DNA of 64,000 nt, taken from contig NZ_JNIM01000001.1 in NCBI RefSeq assembly GCF_000702505.1, positions 3,038,001 to 3,102,000 of the forward strand, read 5' to 3'. Under the pieces are notes generated by a model, which did not search any database, had not been told where the DNA came from, and saw only the letters and a program-made list of their open reading frames with translations. Each line of letters opens with the position of its first letter. Positions within the stretch are counted from its first letter, which is position 1. This DNA comes from Thermogemmatispora carboxidivorans (GTDB taxonomy: Bacteria; Chloroflexota; Ktedonobacteria; Ktedonobacterales; Ktedonobacteraceae). This document shows, one piece after another, positions 54,580-63,667 of this stretch. Position numbers and translations under genes: made by a program.

Positions 54580-55554
54580 CTACTGAAGCTGCTCCCTCTC
54601 TGGCCAGCTCACCACGGCTCTGCTCCGCTGCTGCCAGGACTTGAGCGCCGCCTGCGCCTGCCCTTCATCAAGGGCAAAGTGATCTTGTAGGAAGGTCAGG
54701 ACCTCTCTGCCGAGGGTAGCTTCGGGTCGCAGCTGCATAGGGAGGTTGTCGCAGTCAAAGCGCTCGACGGCTCGGAGATATCCCAGTATCAGGTACAGCG
54801 ACGTGAGCCATCTCAGGGAGCCGGGGAGCCTGATTCCGTGGAGCGCCCCCAGCGCTCCGCGCCTGCCCAGGGCATAACTCAGCGCTTTCAGGCAGCCTGT
54901 ACGGGTTGGCGATGGGCGGCTGTGATCCTCCTCTTCCTTGCAACACCCCAGCAGCGCCTGTCGCAACCGCGATAGCAGGGAGGATGGCCCCCATTCCGCC
55001 AGTACCCACGGTACCAGCTGCTTGTAGAGATCGTACCAACCGCTGGCCTCGGGCACGACGCTGACTCGACCCTCGCTGTCAACAGCTATGGGCGCTGGCG
55101 TGAGCAGATAGCGCTCAATCACTGGGACCGCTCGCTCGTCTCGACGCAGCACCAGGCAGCAGGCCGCCGCACACCTCAGCAGCCAGTCCGGTTCTTCCAG
55201 CAGCGCCGCCAGCTCCTCATTGATCCCCTCAAAGGGACTGTGCCCCAGCGCAAACACCGCCGCCAGTCGGTCCCTCCCCTCTCCTTCGCGCAGCACCCGC
55301 CTCAGCGTCTCCTCATCCTCTCCCCCCCAGCGCTCGACAAAGGCCTCCGTCGCCTCCCACGCCACCCGGTACCAGGGGCGTTCCGCTTCCTCTGCGCCTG
55401 CTTGCTTACGAGGAGGGCCCTGCTCAGGATAGGTCAGGGACAGGAAGGCCCGTGCTAGATACGCTGGGTACTGGCACGGCAAATAGCCCGGCACTGTGAA
55501 AAACTCTTCTTCCCGAAAGATGAACCCTGCGGGAAATTCTTTCCACCAAAGCAT
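54580..55554 (-). CDS. HEAT-like repeat protein, copy 2 (candidate immunity protein)
   Basis: A 324-aa soluble protein beginning MLWWKEFPAGFIF. It contains helical HEAT/PBS-lyase-like repeats (for example LRRVLREGEGRDRLAAVFALGHSPFEGINEELAALLEEPDWLLRCAAACCLVLRRDERAVPVIERYL). It is a paralogue of the gene immediately upstream (55560-56660), sharing the start, the repeats and even the DNA around the ribosome binding site (AAGGTGAGAGCG before the ATG). Five bases separate the two genes. No enzymatic motif is visible. Its position downstream of a toxin-like gene suggests an immunity protein; a general scaffold role is equally possible. Confidence 0.75.
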   Translation of the reverse strand: MLWWKEFPAGFIFREEEFFTVPGYLPCQYPAYLARAFLSLTYPEQGPPRKQAGAEEAERPWYRVAWEATEAFVERWGGEDEETLRRVLREGEGRDRLAAVFALGHSPFEGINEELAALLEEPDWLLRCAAACCLVLRRDERAVPVIERYLLTPAPIAVDSEGRVSVVPEASGWYDLYKQLVPWVLAEWGPSSLLSRLRQALLGCCKEEEDHSRPSPTRTGCLKALSYALGRRGALGALHGIRLPGSLRWLTSLYLILGYLRAVERFDCDNLPMQLRPEATLGREVLTFLQDHFALDEGQAQAALKSWQQRSRAVVSWPEREQLQ

Positions 55555-55559
55555 CGCTC

Positions 55560-56660
55560 TCACCTTGCTTCTTCTGCCTGCCGCTCGTCCCCTGCTGACG
55601 GCTGGCTTCCCTGCTTCTGCTTCTCGATTTTCGCCCGCCACAGCTCAGCCGCCAGCCGCTCCGTCTCCTCATCTCCCTCAAACGGAAATCCCTCCTTCTC
55701 GGGATTCTCACGATACGCCCACCAATACGTGATCTTCTCTATATCCTCCAGGCACCGGTACGAGTCCAGCGCCTCCTCGATTTCCTCCCCCCCTAACCCA
55801 AACCTCTCCCACAGCACCTCCCTCAGCTCCTCTCTGACCTCCTTCTGCTTTAACAGAGCAAAAACATCGTTAGAGTTAAAGCGCTCTGGGATCTGTCGAT
55901 ACCCCAGAGCCAGCCAGCGCAGCATCTGCCTCCTCAGCGGCCCCGGCATCCTGACCCCATGCAGCGCACCCAGTACCCCCCGCCTGCCCAGCGCATAGCT
56001 CAGCGCCTCATAGACGTCCAGGCTCACAGGACCAGGCAACCCCTCGGCATTCTCCTCCTCCTTCCACAGCTGCAGCAGCGCCTGCCGCAACACCGGCCCC
56101 ACCGACTCCGGCCCCCACTCTGCCAACACCCACGCCACCAAGCCCTTGTAGTACTCATACCAACAGTCCGCCTCCGGCACCGGACAAATCAGCCCCTTGC
56201 GGTTCACCATCGTCGGCTCCGGTGTGAGCAGATAGCGCTCAATCACTGGGATGGCCCGCTCGTCTCGACGCAGCGCCAGACAGCAGGCCGCCGCACAGCG
56301 CAGCAACCAGTCGGGATGCTCCAGCAACGGTGCCAGCGTCTCATTGACCCCCTCAAAGGGACTGTGCCCCAGCGCAAACGCCGCCGCCAGCCGGTCCCTC
56401 CCTTCTCCCTCTCTCAGCACCCGCCTCAGCGTCTCCTCATCTACTCCCCCCCAGCGCTCCACAAACGCCTCCGCCGCCTCCCACGCCACCCGGTACCAGT
56501 CATACACCTCCTCATCCTCCCTCGGCTCGTCATCGTACTGCACCGACAGAAAGGCCCGCGCGACATAGTAGGGATACTGCCGCGGCAAATAGCCCGGCTC
56601 CGTAAAAAAGCCCTCCTCCCCAAAGATGAGTCCCTGGGGAAATTCTTTCCACCAAAGCAT
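55560..56660 (-). CDS. HEAT-like repeat protein, copy 1 (candidate immunity protein)
   Basis: A 366-aa protein beginning MLWWKEFPQGLIFGEEGFF, with the same helical-repeat core as its downstream neighbour and a longer charged C-terminus (RAKIEKQKQGSQPSAGDER). AAGGTGAG precedes the ATG at 56660. It lies 162 nt after the stop of the deaminase-like toxin gene and on the same strand. The pair is a recent tandem duplication, a common fate of immunity genes; no known immunity family is recognised by eye. Confidence 0.75.
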   Translation of the reverse strand: MLWWKEFPQGLIFGEEGFFTEPGYLPRQYPYYVARAFLSVQYDDEPREDEEVYDWYRVAWEAAEAFVERWGGVDEETLRRVLREGEGRDRLAAAFALGHSPFEGVNETLAPLLEHPDWLLRCAAACCLALRRDERAIPVIERYLLTPEPTMVNRKGLICPVPEADCWYEYYKGLVAWVLAEWGPESVGPVLRQALLQLWKEEENAEGLPGPVSLDVYEALSYALGRRGVLGALHGVRMPGPLRRQMLRWLALGYRQIPERFNSNDVFALLKQKEVREELREVLWERFGLGGEEIEEALDSYRCLEDIEKITYWWAYRENPEKEGFPFEGDEETERLAAELWRAKIEKQKQGSQPSAGDERQAEEAR

Positions 56661-56822
56661 CGCTCTCACCTTGCTTCTTCTAAAGCCAACTGCACACTTT
56701 CTAGCAGGAAGCCTTTTCCCGACCTGGGCCTCACTCATTGGCTCCGGTCCTGAGAGGCTGAGACCTCCCTTACCTGCCATGAGCCAGAGGGGTTACTACC
56801 ACAGTATACCGCTCCCAGGCTC

Positions 56823-58286
56823 CTAGACAGCGACGAGCTGACTCTGAGACTGAGCCGAGGCTGAGCCAGAAATGGAGAGGCCATCGGTAGTGGCGCTATA
56901 GACTGGCTCCACTCCAGAGATCGAGCCAGCATCGGCACTGGTCTGCCAGACCGCCAGCCCTACGATCGCATTGCCTGGGGGCAGGCCCGTAGCGGCGTAC
57001 AAGCTCATAATCCATTGACCAGAGAACAAACTGGCCTTACAGGCTGAGCATACCGCCGTTCTGCTAAAGATAAGTGCATTGATAGTTGCCTCCTGCAAGA
57101 TCCCGGGAGGCTGGCGTGTAGCAATAATCCTTGCCGCCCACTCAATCAATTTGGCCTCGGCATGTTGTTCAGGAGGCGCGTACTTGAAACCGAGCGCGAA
57201 ATTGACTCCATTGAAAACAGTGCGTCCCTGACGGTCAGCGATGAAGAGGATAATCATCGCTGCACTCGCCAGAGACGGATCTTTCCTCTGATCATAGCGC
57301 TCTTTACCATTAGCAACATCTTGCCTATAGCGGGCCACTGCCTGCGCGCGACGACGCCCGGTCTCCGTACTCAAAGATTGAGCAAGCTCCTCCTGTTCAT
57401 CATCTGTCCAGAAGCGCGCCTGACCCCAGCTGCTGGCAATCTGAGCAGCAATGCTGGCAGCGTCCTCTCCTGTTGCCGGCATGGACCCGACGCCACTCTG
57501 AGTAGTTCCGGGAACAAGGCTCGGCCCTGCTGGCAGCGAGGGATTCCAACTCAGCTGAATTGGATGGGCCAGCAGTTCATGAGCGGTTCCCCAGGCGACA
57601 AAACAGGCCAGTATGCCAGCAAGTAACCAGCATTCTGTCGCACTCAGAGTGATGCTCAACAGACCTCCAGCCAGAGCCAGGGAGAGGCCACCATCAAAGG
57701 CAGCAGTAGCCAAAGCAATAGCCAGGACCGCACACACAATGATGAGTGCAATCAGCGCAGCATCAGCAGCGGCCTCATAGGCGTCCTGGTAATCGTGAAA
57801 GAATTTCTGATCGATAGCAAGAGAGGCTTCGAGCAGATCCAGATGGGCAGAAACCCCCGCTGTGAGATGAGCAAGATGCAGCTGAGCCTGCTCTGCCGCC
57901 AGACCCTGCCAGGGGGAGGCGTGAGTAAAGAGTGCTGCCGTCTCGGTCTGGAAGCGGGACAGCGTCGCCCGATGATGCGCCAGGAGTGCGCGTTTCTGCT
58001 GGTGGATCTGTCGAATCGTCTCGACATGGGGACTGAACGCCTGAGTCATGAGGTGCTGGACGTAGCCCACCGGCCCATAGCGCTGCATGCCGCTGGCCAC
58101 TTGCTCCAGCGTAGTCCAGGCCTCGGCGCCCAGCTGCTCGATCAGCGAGAGGAGACGCGGCAAAACGACGGGGACATCCTCTCCCGCTTCAATCAGCAGC
58201 TGAATTATGCCTTCGGCAAACGGTGGTACATCGATGCCAATCGCAGCCAGGCCCTTGATGGCAGCATCGACAAGCGGGTCACTCAT
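56823..58286 (-). CDS. polymorphic-toxin-like protein with C-terminal deaminase motif
   Basis: A 487-aa protein. Residues 1-170 are helical (WXG/LXG-like leader region), two membrane helices follow (about 175-200 and 205-232), then a Pro/Ser/Gly linker (245-275). A C-terminal domain (about 285-465) carries HAE at 375-377 and CxxC at 413-416 (TAVCSACKAS). HAE plus (P)CxxC is the zinc-binding and catalytic signature of the cytidine-deaminase superfamily, often used by bacterial nucleic-acid-modifying toxins. The usual Pro before CxxC is Val here. GAGAGGAC precedes the ATG. It follows a WXG100-like gene and precedes two HEAT-like paralogues. A non-toxin deaminase remains possible. Confidence 0.7.
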   Translation of the reverse strand: MSDPLVDAAIKGLAAIGIDVPPFAEGIIQLLIEAGEDVPVVLPRLLSLIEQLGAEAWTTLEQVASGMQRYGPVGYVQHLMTQAFSPHVETIRQIHQQKRALLAHHRATLSRFQTETAALFTHASPWQGLAAEQAQLHLAHLTAGVSAHLDLLEASLAIDQKFFHDYQDAYEAAADAALIALIIVCAVLAIALATAAFDGGLSLALAGGLLSITLSATECWLLAGILACFVAWGTAHELLAHPIQLSWNPSLPAGPSLVPGTTQSGVGSMPATGEDAASIAAQIASSWGQARFWTDDEQEELAQSLSTETGRRRAQAVARYRQDVANGKERYDQRKDPSLASAAMIILFIADRQGRTVFNGVNFALGFKYAPPEQHAEAKLIEWAARIIATRQPPGILQEATINALIFSRTAVCSACKASLFSGQWIMSLYAATGLPPGNAIVGLAVWQTSADAGSISGVEPVYSATTDGLSISGSASAQSQSQLVAV

Positions 58287-58348
58287 CGCGATGTCCTCTC
58301 TCCCTGGTATAGTGCAATGCACACAAAGAAGCGGCCATTGTCCTCTCG

Positions 58349-58663
58349 TTATGGCTCACCATCAGGCGATGGTTCAAAAGCCTGGCTGAGTACCGTATCG
58401 AGATCCTGCATCTGGGCACCGCTGCCCTGCAACAGATCCGCAAAGGCCGAGAGGGCTGCATACGCCCGCTCCAGATTCTGATGCCAGGTACCCATATGCT
58501 GACGAAATGGCTCGCTTACCTGAGCAGCAAGCTGCGAGGCTGGTTGGAGAATCTGCTGATGCAGCTGAACGAGGTGAGCCTGCCAGGCTTCGTGCAGGTT
58601 CGTCTGTTGTGTTCTGGCGGTCCTCTCCAACCTCTGAGGAGGATAGAGAATAGTATCTTCCAT
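58349..58663 (-). CDS. WXG100-like small helical protein
   Basis: A 104-aa all-helical protein without a signal peptide. Two long helices (about 18-52 and 53-95) flank a turn containing MGTWHQ, similar in size and layout to ESX/WXG100 proteins, although the canonical W-x-G order is not present. It lies 62 nt upstream of the toxin-like gene in the same direction, the place where WXG100 or LXG partner proteins are encoded. The upstream DNA (58664-58800) is unusually AT-rich. Ribosome binding site is weak. Confidence 0.55.
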   Translation of the reverse strand: MEDTILYPPQRLERTARTQQTNLHEAWQAHLVQLHQQILQPASQLAAQVSEPFRQHMGTWHQNLERAYAALSAFADLLQGSGAQMQDLDTVLSQAFEPSPDGEP

Positions 58664-59136
58664 AGCGCTTTACTAAAATCTACAGTTCTAAAAATATCGA
58701 CTTTATTGAGATAAATGGTAATGTATAAAATCGCCCCTGTCAATAGTACAGATGGCACAATCATTTCAGTAATCGAACAACATGGCCTTCGATCTGCTCC
58801 AACATGCTCACGACCATTCATGTTTTGACATAACAGGCCAGCAGCATGACAGAGCGCCTGCTTTTCGCGCTACCCCAGTGGCTACCAGACGCCTCGGCTG
58901 GTGGTGCACCTGGTGACAGGTTTGGCCCTGATGATGGCCCCAGGAGCCTGCTCGCCCGCCAATCACCCCGGCCACTGTCACCGTCTGAGAGCAAACGAGG
59001 CCAGCCGTCTGCTCTGGGTCCGGGACCCGACGGCTGGCCTCTGCTGACCGCGCATCTCTATCTACAGGATCAGGCGAACTGACTGTTGGTTTACTGGTCA
59101 AGGCAGGGCTCACTCGCTCTGGTAGTGCCAGAGCAT
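58664..59136. other. AT-rich promoter region and strong hairpin
   Basis: The first 130 bases are clearly AT-rich compared with the rest of the window and probably hold the leftward promoter of the WXG-like/toxin unit. The remainder contains the hairpin at 58997-59041 and no convincing gene. Confidence 0.5.
58997..59041. terminator. 13-bp hairpin with inner 6-bp hairpin
   Basis: GAGGCCAGCCGTC (58997-59009) pairs with GACGGCTGGCCTC (59029-59041). Its loop contains GGGTCC (59016-59021) pairing with GGACCC (59023-59028). It lies beyond the stop of the leftward DUF385-type gene (59137). Position suggests a terminator; no T-tract follows. Confidence 0.6.
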
Positions 59137-59505
59137 TCAATGATGTGAGCTGTGCAATGGGACCTCGACGGCCACGTTGATAAGCGGATAGTAAGCCCGG
59201 ATCTGCCTGGGGCCATACTTCTCGCGGAAGCGCTCGGTAATGGCGGCGACACGGCTTTGGTCATCAATCAGACGTACATTTGCCGTGAGAGCCTGCCGAC
59301 CGGCACGCACCTGCAAAGTGGGAGCCTGGCGCAGGTTCTTGTACCAGCCGGTCTCGGTTCCGCGCACAGGCAGCAAATAGAGGACATCGTCCTCCAGGAC
59401 AAACCAGACCGGATACGTGTAAGAGCGTCCACTGGTGCGCCCCTTGACTGTAATCTCAATCTCGCTGCGACCCTGCAAGGCCGCGCGAAGGTCTGTCTGG
59501 CTCAT
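59137..59505 (-). CDS. DUF385/DDN-type flavin-fold protein
   Basis: A 122-aa protein with the split-barrel pattern of the nitroreductase/DUF385 (deazaflavin-dependent) group: EIEITVKGRTSGRSYTYPVWFVLEDDVLYLLPVRGTETGWYKNLRQAPTLQVRAG. The 'GR-SG-x-Y-P-V-F' and 'G-x-x-x-x-WYKNL' parts are typical. Members use F420 or flavin, or have lost the cofactor. GGGAGG lies upstream of the ATG at 59505. It is transcribed leftward after a cupin gene, 83 nt away. Confidence 0.82.
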   Translation of the reverse strand: MSQTDLRAALQGRSEIEITVKGRTSGRSYTYPVWFVLEDDVLYLLPVRGTETGWYKNLRQAPTLQVRAGRQALTANVRLIDDQSRVAAITERFREKYGPRQIRAYYPLINVAVEVPLHSSHH

Positions 59506-59588
59506 AGAAGGAATGACCTCCCTTCTTCTGACCAATCAGAGCAGCAGGCCACCTGTCTGCCAGGCGGTCGCCAGCCAGCGCAGGCCCG

Positions 59589-59990
59589 CTAGGACTGCTG
59601 CCCATACTGCTCATCGCTGACGTGCTCCATCCAGTCGGCGACCTTGCCATCAAGCTCTTCCTGAATGGCAATGTGCGTCATGGCCGTGGTCGGAGCCGCC
59701 CCATGCCAGTGCTTCTCACCGGGCGCGAACCAGACCACATCTCCCGGACGGATCTCTTCAATAGGGCCACCCCAGCGCTGGGCGCGCCCACAGCCGGCAG
59801 TGACGATCAGCGTCTGCCCGAGCGGATGGCTATGCCAGGCCGTACGGGCCCCCGGCTCAAAGGTGACGCTGGCCATGCGCACACGCGCCGGGCTGGGTGC
59901 CTCGAACAACGGATCAATGCGTACTGCCCCAGTAAAGGTGGCAGCCGGCCCCTTCTGCGAAGGCTGTGTGCCGTTCCTTCTGATCTCCAT
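59589..59990 (-). CDS. cupin-domain protein
   Basis: A 133-aa single-barrel cupin. Motif 1 is [17 protein letters not shown] (metal ligands H53 and H55 region) and motif 2 is [19 protein letters not shown]. It resembles the small carboxymuconolactone-associated or quercetinase-like cupins that follow AraC-controlled genes. GAGGGGGG precedes the ATG. It is divergent from the AraC-type regulator, a probable target relationship. Substrate unknown. Confidence 0.88.
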   Translation of the reverse strand: MEIRRNGTQPSQKGPAATFTGAVRIDPLFEAPSPARVRMASVTFEPGARTAWHSHPLGQTLIVTAGCGRAQRWGGPIEEIRPGDVVWFAPGEKHWHGAAPTTAMTHIAIQEELDGKVADWMEHVSDEQYGQQS

Positions 59991-60211
59991 AACTGGTATT
60001 CCCCCCTCTCTTCTTCACTGGCCGCCTGCTCTCTGCACACCCCACCTCGCCTGACCAGCAGGCAGTGTGGCAGTGCAGTCAGTCTGGCGTTCTCTCGTCT
60101 AGTAGCATTATAGAGATCGCCGGGCAGAGGTGATAGAATAATCTTCGTCAGAAATTGGCTGATCCTGCACATGCCACAAGGCAACGCCATAGTGGAGGAG
60201 GTTCTTCTTCA

Positions 60212-61177
60212 ATGACTCTACTCACCGTCATCGCCGAGCGCGAGCGCCAACAAGACGAGCGGCGACTCCAGCGTCTTCAAGCTAACCGCGAGGAGCTGGC
60301 CGAGCGCATTGCGCGGGCCATTCCTCGCGACGGGACCGTCGAGCCGCTTGAAGGCCTCGTTCTGGCACGCCTCTCCTCGCCGTCCATTCCCTTACCCAGC
60401 GTTGCCGAACCATCCTTCTGCGTGATCGCTCAGGGGCGCAAGGAGGTGCTCGTCGAGCGCAGTCGCTACGAGTATGATCCTTTTCATTATCTGCTGGCCA
60501 CCGTTGAGCTGCCACGCTTCAGCCGCGTCATCGAAGCCAGCCCAGAGCAACCATATTTGAGTCTGACGCTGCGCCTTGCGCCTTCGCAGGTCACGGCGGT
60601 CCTGCTCTCCGCCGGCTACGTGCCAAAACGCAGCTCAGCGCATGCCTTGAATGTCAGTCCTCTGGACGAGCGGCTGCTCGATGCCGTGGTGCGCCTGGTT
60701 CGGCTCCTTGAGACGCCAGAGGAGGCCCCAGTCTTGATGCCGCTAGTAACCCAGGAGATCATCTATCGCTTGCTGGTCGGTGAGCAGGGAAGGCGCCTCT
60801 GCCATCTGGCTTTGCAGGGCGGCATGCCCTCGGAAATTGCCAGCGCTGTTGCGCACTTACGCCGACATTTCGCAGAGCCGCTGCGCGTCGAGAGCTTGGC
60901 CCGCGAGCTGGGCATGAGTGTCTCCAGTCTGCACCATCACTTTAAGGCTGTGACCGGCCTCAGCCCGCTGCAGTATTTGAAGCAGCTACGCCTGCAGGAG
61001 GCACGTCGCCTGATGCTCAACGAGGGATTGGACGCCACCAGCACCGCCTTCCGCGTCGGCTACCAGGATGTCTCGCACTTTAACCGCGACTACCGAAGTC
61101 TCTTCGGGCAGCCGCCCGCGCGCGATATCCAGCGGCTGCGCCAGGAGCTGGAGAGCCTGACTATCCAGACAGGCTGA
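60212..61177 (+). CDS. AraC-family regulator with AraC N-terminal domain
   Basis: A 321-aa regulator. Residues about 55-200 match the AraC_N sensing domain (LARLSSPSIPLPSVAEPSFCVIAQGRKEVLV... YDPFHYLLATVELP). The C-terminus (about 210-305) holds two HTH units (LARELGMSVSSLHHHFKAVTGLSPLQYLKQLRLQEARRLM). AGGAGG sits 10 nt before the ATG at 60212. Homologues with this N-domain often sit beside oxidoreductase and cupin genes, as here. Likely a cytoplasmic activator of the divergent cupin/DUF385 unit. Confidence 0.93.
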   Translation: MTLLTVIAERERQQDERRLQRLQANREELAERIARAIPRDGTVEPLEGLVLARLSSPSIPLPSVAEPSFCVIAQGRKEVLVERSRYEYDPFHYLLATVELPRFSRVIEASPEQPYLSLTLRLAPSQVTAVLLSAGYVPKRSSAHALNVSPLDERLLDAVVRLVRLLETPEEAPVLMPLVTQEIIYRLLVGEQGRRLCHLALQGGMPSEIASAVAHLRRHFAEPLRVESLARELGMSVSSLHHHFKAVTGLSPLQYLKQLRLQEARRLMLNEGLDATSTAFRVGYQDVSHFNRDYRSLFGQPPARDIQRLRQELESLTIQTG

Positions 61178-61367
61178 CGGCAGCCAACGGTCAACCAGCC
61201 AGAGACTCCCCAGAGGAGCAGGTCCAGGAAAGAGGTTGGCAGACAAGAGAGAGGCAATTGTATCCAGCTGCAAGAAGATGGCCGCTGCTGCCTGACCAGG
61301 AAAGCCCAACCGGCTCAGCTCCAGATGCCAGCCATATCCTGTGCGCTCCCCTGACTGTCTGCCTGCT

Positions 61368-61394
61368 CCTGCTGCTGCGACCAGAAGCAGCAGG
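61368..61394. terminator. hairpin between convergent araC-type and acs genes
   Basis: CCTGCTGCT (61368-61376) pairs with AGCAGCAGG (61386-61394), and flanking CTGTC/GACAG can extend the stem. It lies between the stops of the rightward regulator (61177) and leftward acs (61434), consistent with a shared terminator. No T-tract. Confidence 0.5.
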
Positions 61395-61433
61395 CGGACA
61401 GCCAGGGGATGCCGAACGCCCTCAAGGCCAGAC

Positions 61434-63344
61434 TTAGCGTGCGGAGATATCAGACTGCAGCCGCTGCCAGGCCAGACGCGCCTCCTCGACCGAAGCTTCA
61501 TCCTCAATGGTCGAGACATCACCAGGGTCGCGCCCCAGAGTGACGGCCCGCAGCACCCGACGCATGATCTTGCCGCTGCGTGTCTTGGGCAACATATTGA
61601 CAAAATTCAGCTCGCCGATCACGGCCACTGGACCAAGCTCCGTGCGTACCGTTTTGAGCAGCTCCTGCTTGAGTTCCTCGGATGGCTCATAGTCCTGTTT
61701 CAGGACGACAAAGGCCACAATGACTTCGCCGCGCAGCTCATCAGGGCGCCCGGTGACACCGGCCTCCGCTACAGCAGGATGCTTGAGGAAAGCGGTCTCG
61801 ACCTCAATAGTGCCGATACGATGGCCGGCAATCTTGATGATCTCATCAGCACGCCCGGCGAACCAGACGTACCCATCTTCATCGACATGAGCAGAGTCGC
61901 CAGTATAGTAGACGCCAGGCAAGACCCCCCAGTAATCGCGTGCGTAGCGCTCCGGATCGCCCCAGAGCGTCGGGATCAAGCCCGGGAAGGGGCGCGTGAT
62001 TACCATTACCCCCTTCTCGCCAGGACCAAGCGGAGTGCCGTCGAGTGGCGAGACGACGCGGGCCTCGATGCCGGGTAGAGGTATGGTGGCAGAACCAGGT
62101 TTGATAGGGAGCATGCCCAGACCATAGGGATTGCCAAAGATCGGGCCGCCGGTCTCTGTCTGCCACATATGATCGATGACGGGGATTCGATTGTGCAGGA
62201 CGGTCTCTTGCAGCCAGGACCAGGCCGGAGCGTTGAGAACTTCACCGGCGCAAAAGACACGCTCCAGCGTGGAGAGGTCATAGCGTCGCGCCGGCTCCGC
62301 GCCATACTTCATCAGCAAACGCACAGCGGTGGGAGAGGTGAAGATGCCGCTGACGGCAAACTCTTCCACGGTCTGCCAGAGGACATCGGGCGCAGGATAG
62401 TCAAGCGCTCCCTCAAAGGCCAGGGTGGTGGCACCAGCGATGAGCGGGGCGTAGACAATGTAGCTGTGCCCGACAACCCAGCCAATGTCTGAGGTGGACC
62501 ACCAGACATCGGTCGGCTTGAGGCCGAAGACCCACTGGCCCATGCTGTGAATGTGCACCTGGTAGCCACCATGCATGTGGACGGCAAGCTTGGGCTTGGC
62601 AGTCGTCCCCGAGGTCGCCAAAATATAGGCCGGTTCGTTAGCCTCAAGGGGAAGGTAGCTGCCACTCTGCCCGCTGGCATGCGCGAGGAATTCCTGCCAG
62701 GAGAGGTCACGCCCAGCCTGCATGGTGACCGGCTGGCTGCCACGCTGTAAGACCACAACACGCTCGACGCTGCCGTTGCCAGCGGCCAGGGCGACATCAA
62801 CGATCTCTTTGAGGTTGGTCCCTTTGCCTTTGCGATAGGTGATATCAGCGGTGAAGACCAGGCGCGAGCCGCTGGCTTCGATGCGATCGCGCAGAGCCTG
62901 AGCGCCGAAGCCGGCGAAGACGACGAGGTGAATGGCGCCAATACGGACCGCGGCGAGCATGAGCATGATGGCCTCGGGGAAGGTCGGCATATAGATAGTA
63001 ATGCGGTCTCCCCGCTGGATGCCCAGACCGCGCAGGGCAGCCGCCAGGCGCTCAACCTCGTGCAGGAGCTGAGCATAGGTATAGAGGCGGCGCTCGCCGC
63101 GCTCGTTCAAATAAATGAGGGCAGTGTGACCGCCCCAGCCACGCTTGACATGATGATCCAGGGCACTGTAGGAGAGATTCGTTTCCCCGCCAATGAACCA
63201 GCGGAAGGTCGGTGGGGTCCACTCAAAGGCGCGGTCCCAGTGCCGGAACCAGGGGAGCTGCTCCGCTGCCTTGCTCCAGAAGGCCTCTGGCTTCTCGCGT
63301 GCCTCCTCCAGCCAGCGCTCGACAACAGGAGTGATCAGCTTCAT
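61434..63344 (-). CDS. acsA: acetyl-CoA synthetase (AMP-forming)
   Basis: A 636-aa ligase that turns acetate, ATP and CoA into acetyl-CoA in the cytoplasm. The order of motifs is canonical: WFIGGETNLSYSALDHHV, the phosphate-binding loop ILATSGTTAKPKLAVHMHGG, WWSTSDIGWVVGHSY, MWQTETGGPIFG, YYTGDSAHVDEDGY(V)WFAGRADEIIKIAGHRIG and the C-terminal PKTRSGKIMRRVLR. The last carries the catalytic lysine K592, which is also the usual acetylation site. AAAGGCGG precedes the ATG at 63344. A propionyl-CoA preference cannot be excluded. Length is normal. Confidence 0.95.
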   Translation of the reverse strand: MKLITPVVERWLEEAREKPEAFWSKAAEQLPWFRHWDRAFEWTPPTFRWFIGGETNLSYSALDHHVKRGWGGHTALIYLNERGERRLYTYAQLLHEVERLAAALRGLGIQRGDRITIYMPTFPEAIMLMLAAVRIGAIHLVVFAGFGAQALRDRIEASGSRLVFTADITYRKGKGTNLKEIVDVALAAGNGSVERVVVLQRGSQPVTMQAGRDLSWQEFLAHASGQSGSYLPLEANEPAYILATSGTTAKPKLAVHMHGGYQVHIHSMGQWVFGLKPTDVWWSTSDIGWVVGHSYIVYAPLIAGATTLAFEGALDYPAPDVLWQTVEEFAVSGIFTSPTAVRLLMKYGAEPARRYDLSTLERVFCAGEVLNAPAWSWLQETVLHNRIPVIDHMWQTETGGPIFGNPYGLGMLPIKPGSATIPLPGIEARVVSPLDGTPLGPGEKGVMVITRPFPGLIPTLWGDPERYARDYWGVLPGVYYTGDSAHVDEDGYVWFAGRADEIIKIAGHRIGTIEVETAFLKHPAVAEAGVTGRPDELRGEVIVAFVVLKQDYEPSEELKQELLKTVRTELGPVAVIGELNFVNMLPKTRSGKIMRRVLRAVTLGRDPGDVSTIEDEASVEEARLAWQRLQSDISAR

Positions 63345-63667
63345 AGACTGGCCGCCTTTCTCTTCTTCGAGGACGAACATCCGTGGCAGACGTGGCCCGG
63401 TCGATCAATAGTCCGGTGGCCCGCAAGCCTCTCTGATTTGCATTGTAACCCATGAGCCTGGGATCTGCAAAGAGACGAGAAGCGCTTTGCTTCGTTCATG
63501 ACTGGCATGAGTATGCCAGGAGAGAGAGGGCAAAGCAAGGTCGCCTGCTTTCTCTTCGGCAGCTGTCGCTTTGCGCCGGCCCTGCTGCAGAGAGTGCCCG
63601 CTGGTCAGGCAGACCCGTAGGCGCTCTCACTTTGCCCTGCCCGCTACCAGCCGAAAAAGGGCAGCCG
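63345..63667. other. intergenic region upstream of acs
   Basis: About 320 bases between the acs start and the end of the leftward methyltransferase gene. It should contain the acs promoter, but I recognise no clear -35/-10 pair. GGGCAAAG and CTTTGCCC recur as inverted copies about 100 nt apart (near 63528 and 63632). Confidence 0.4.
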
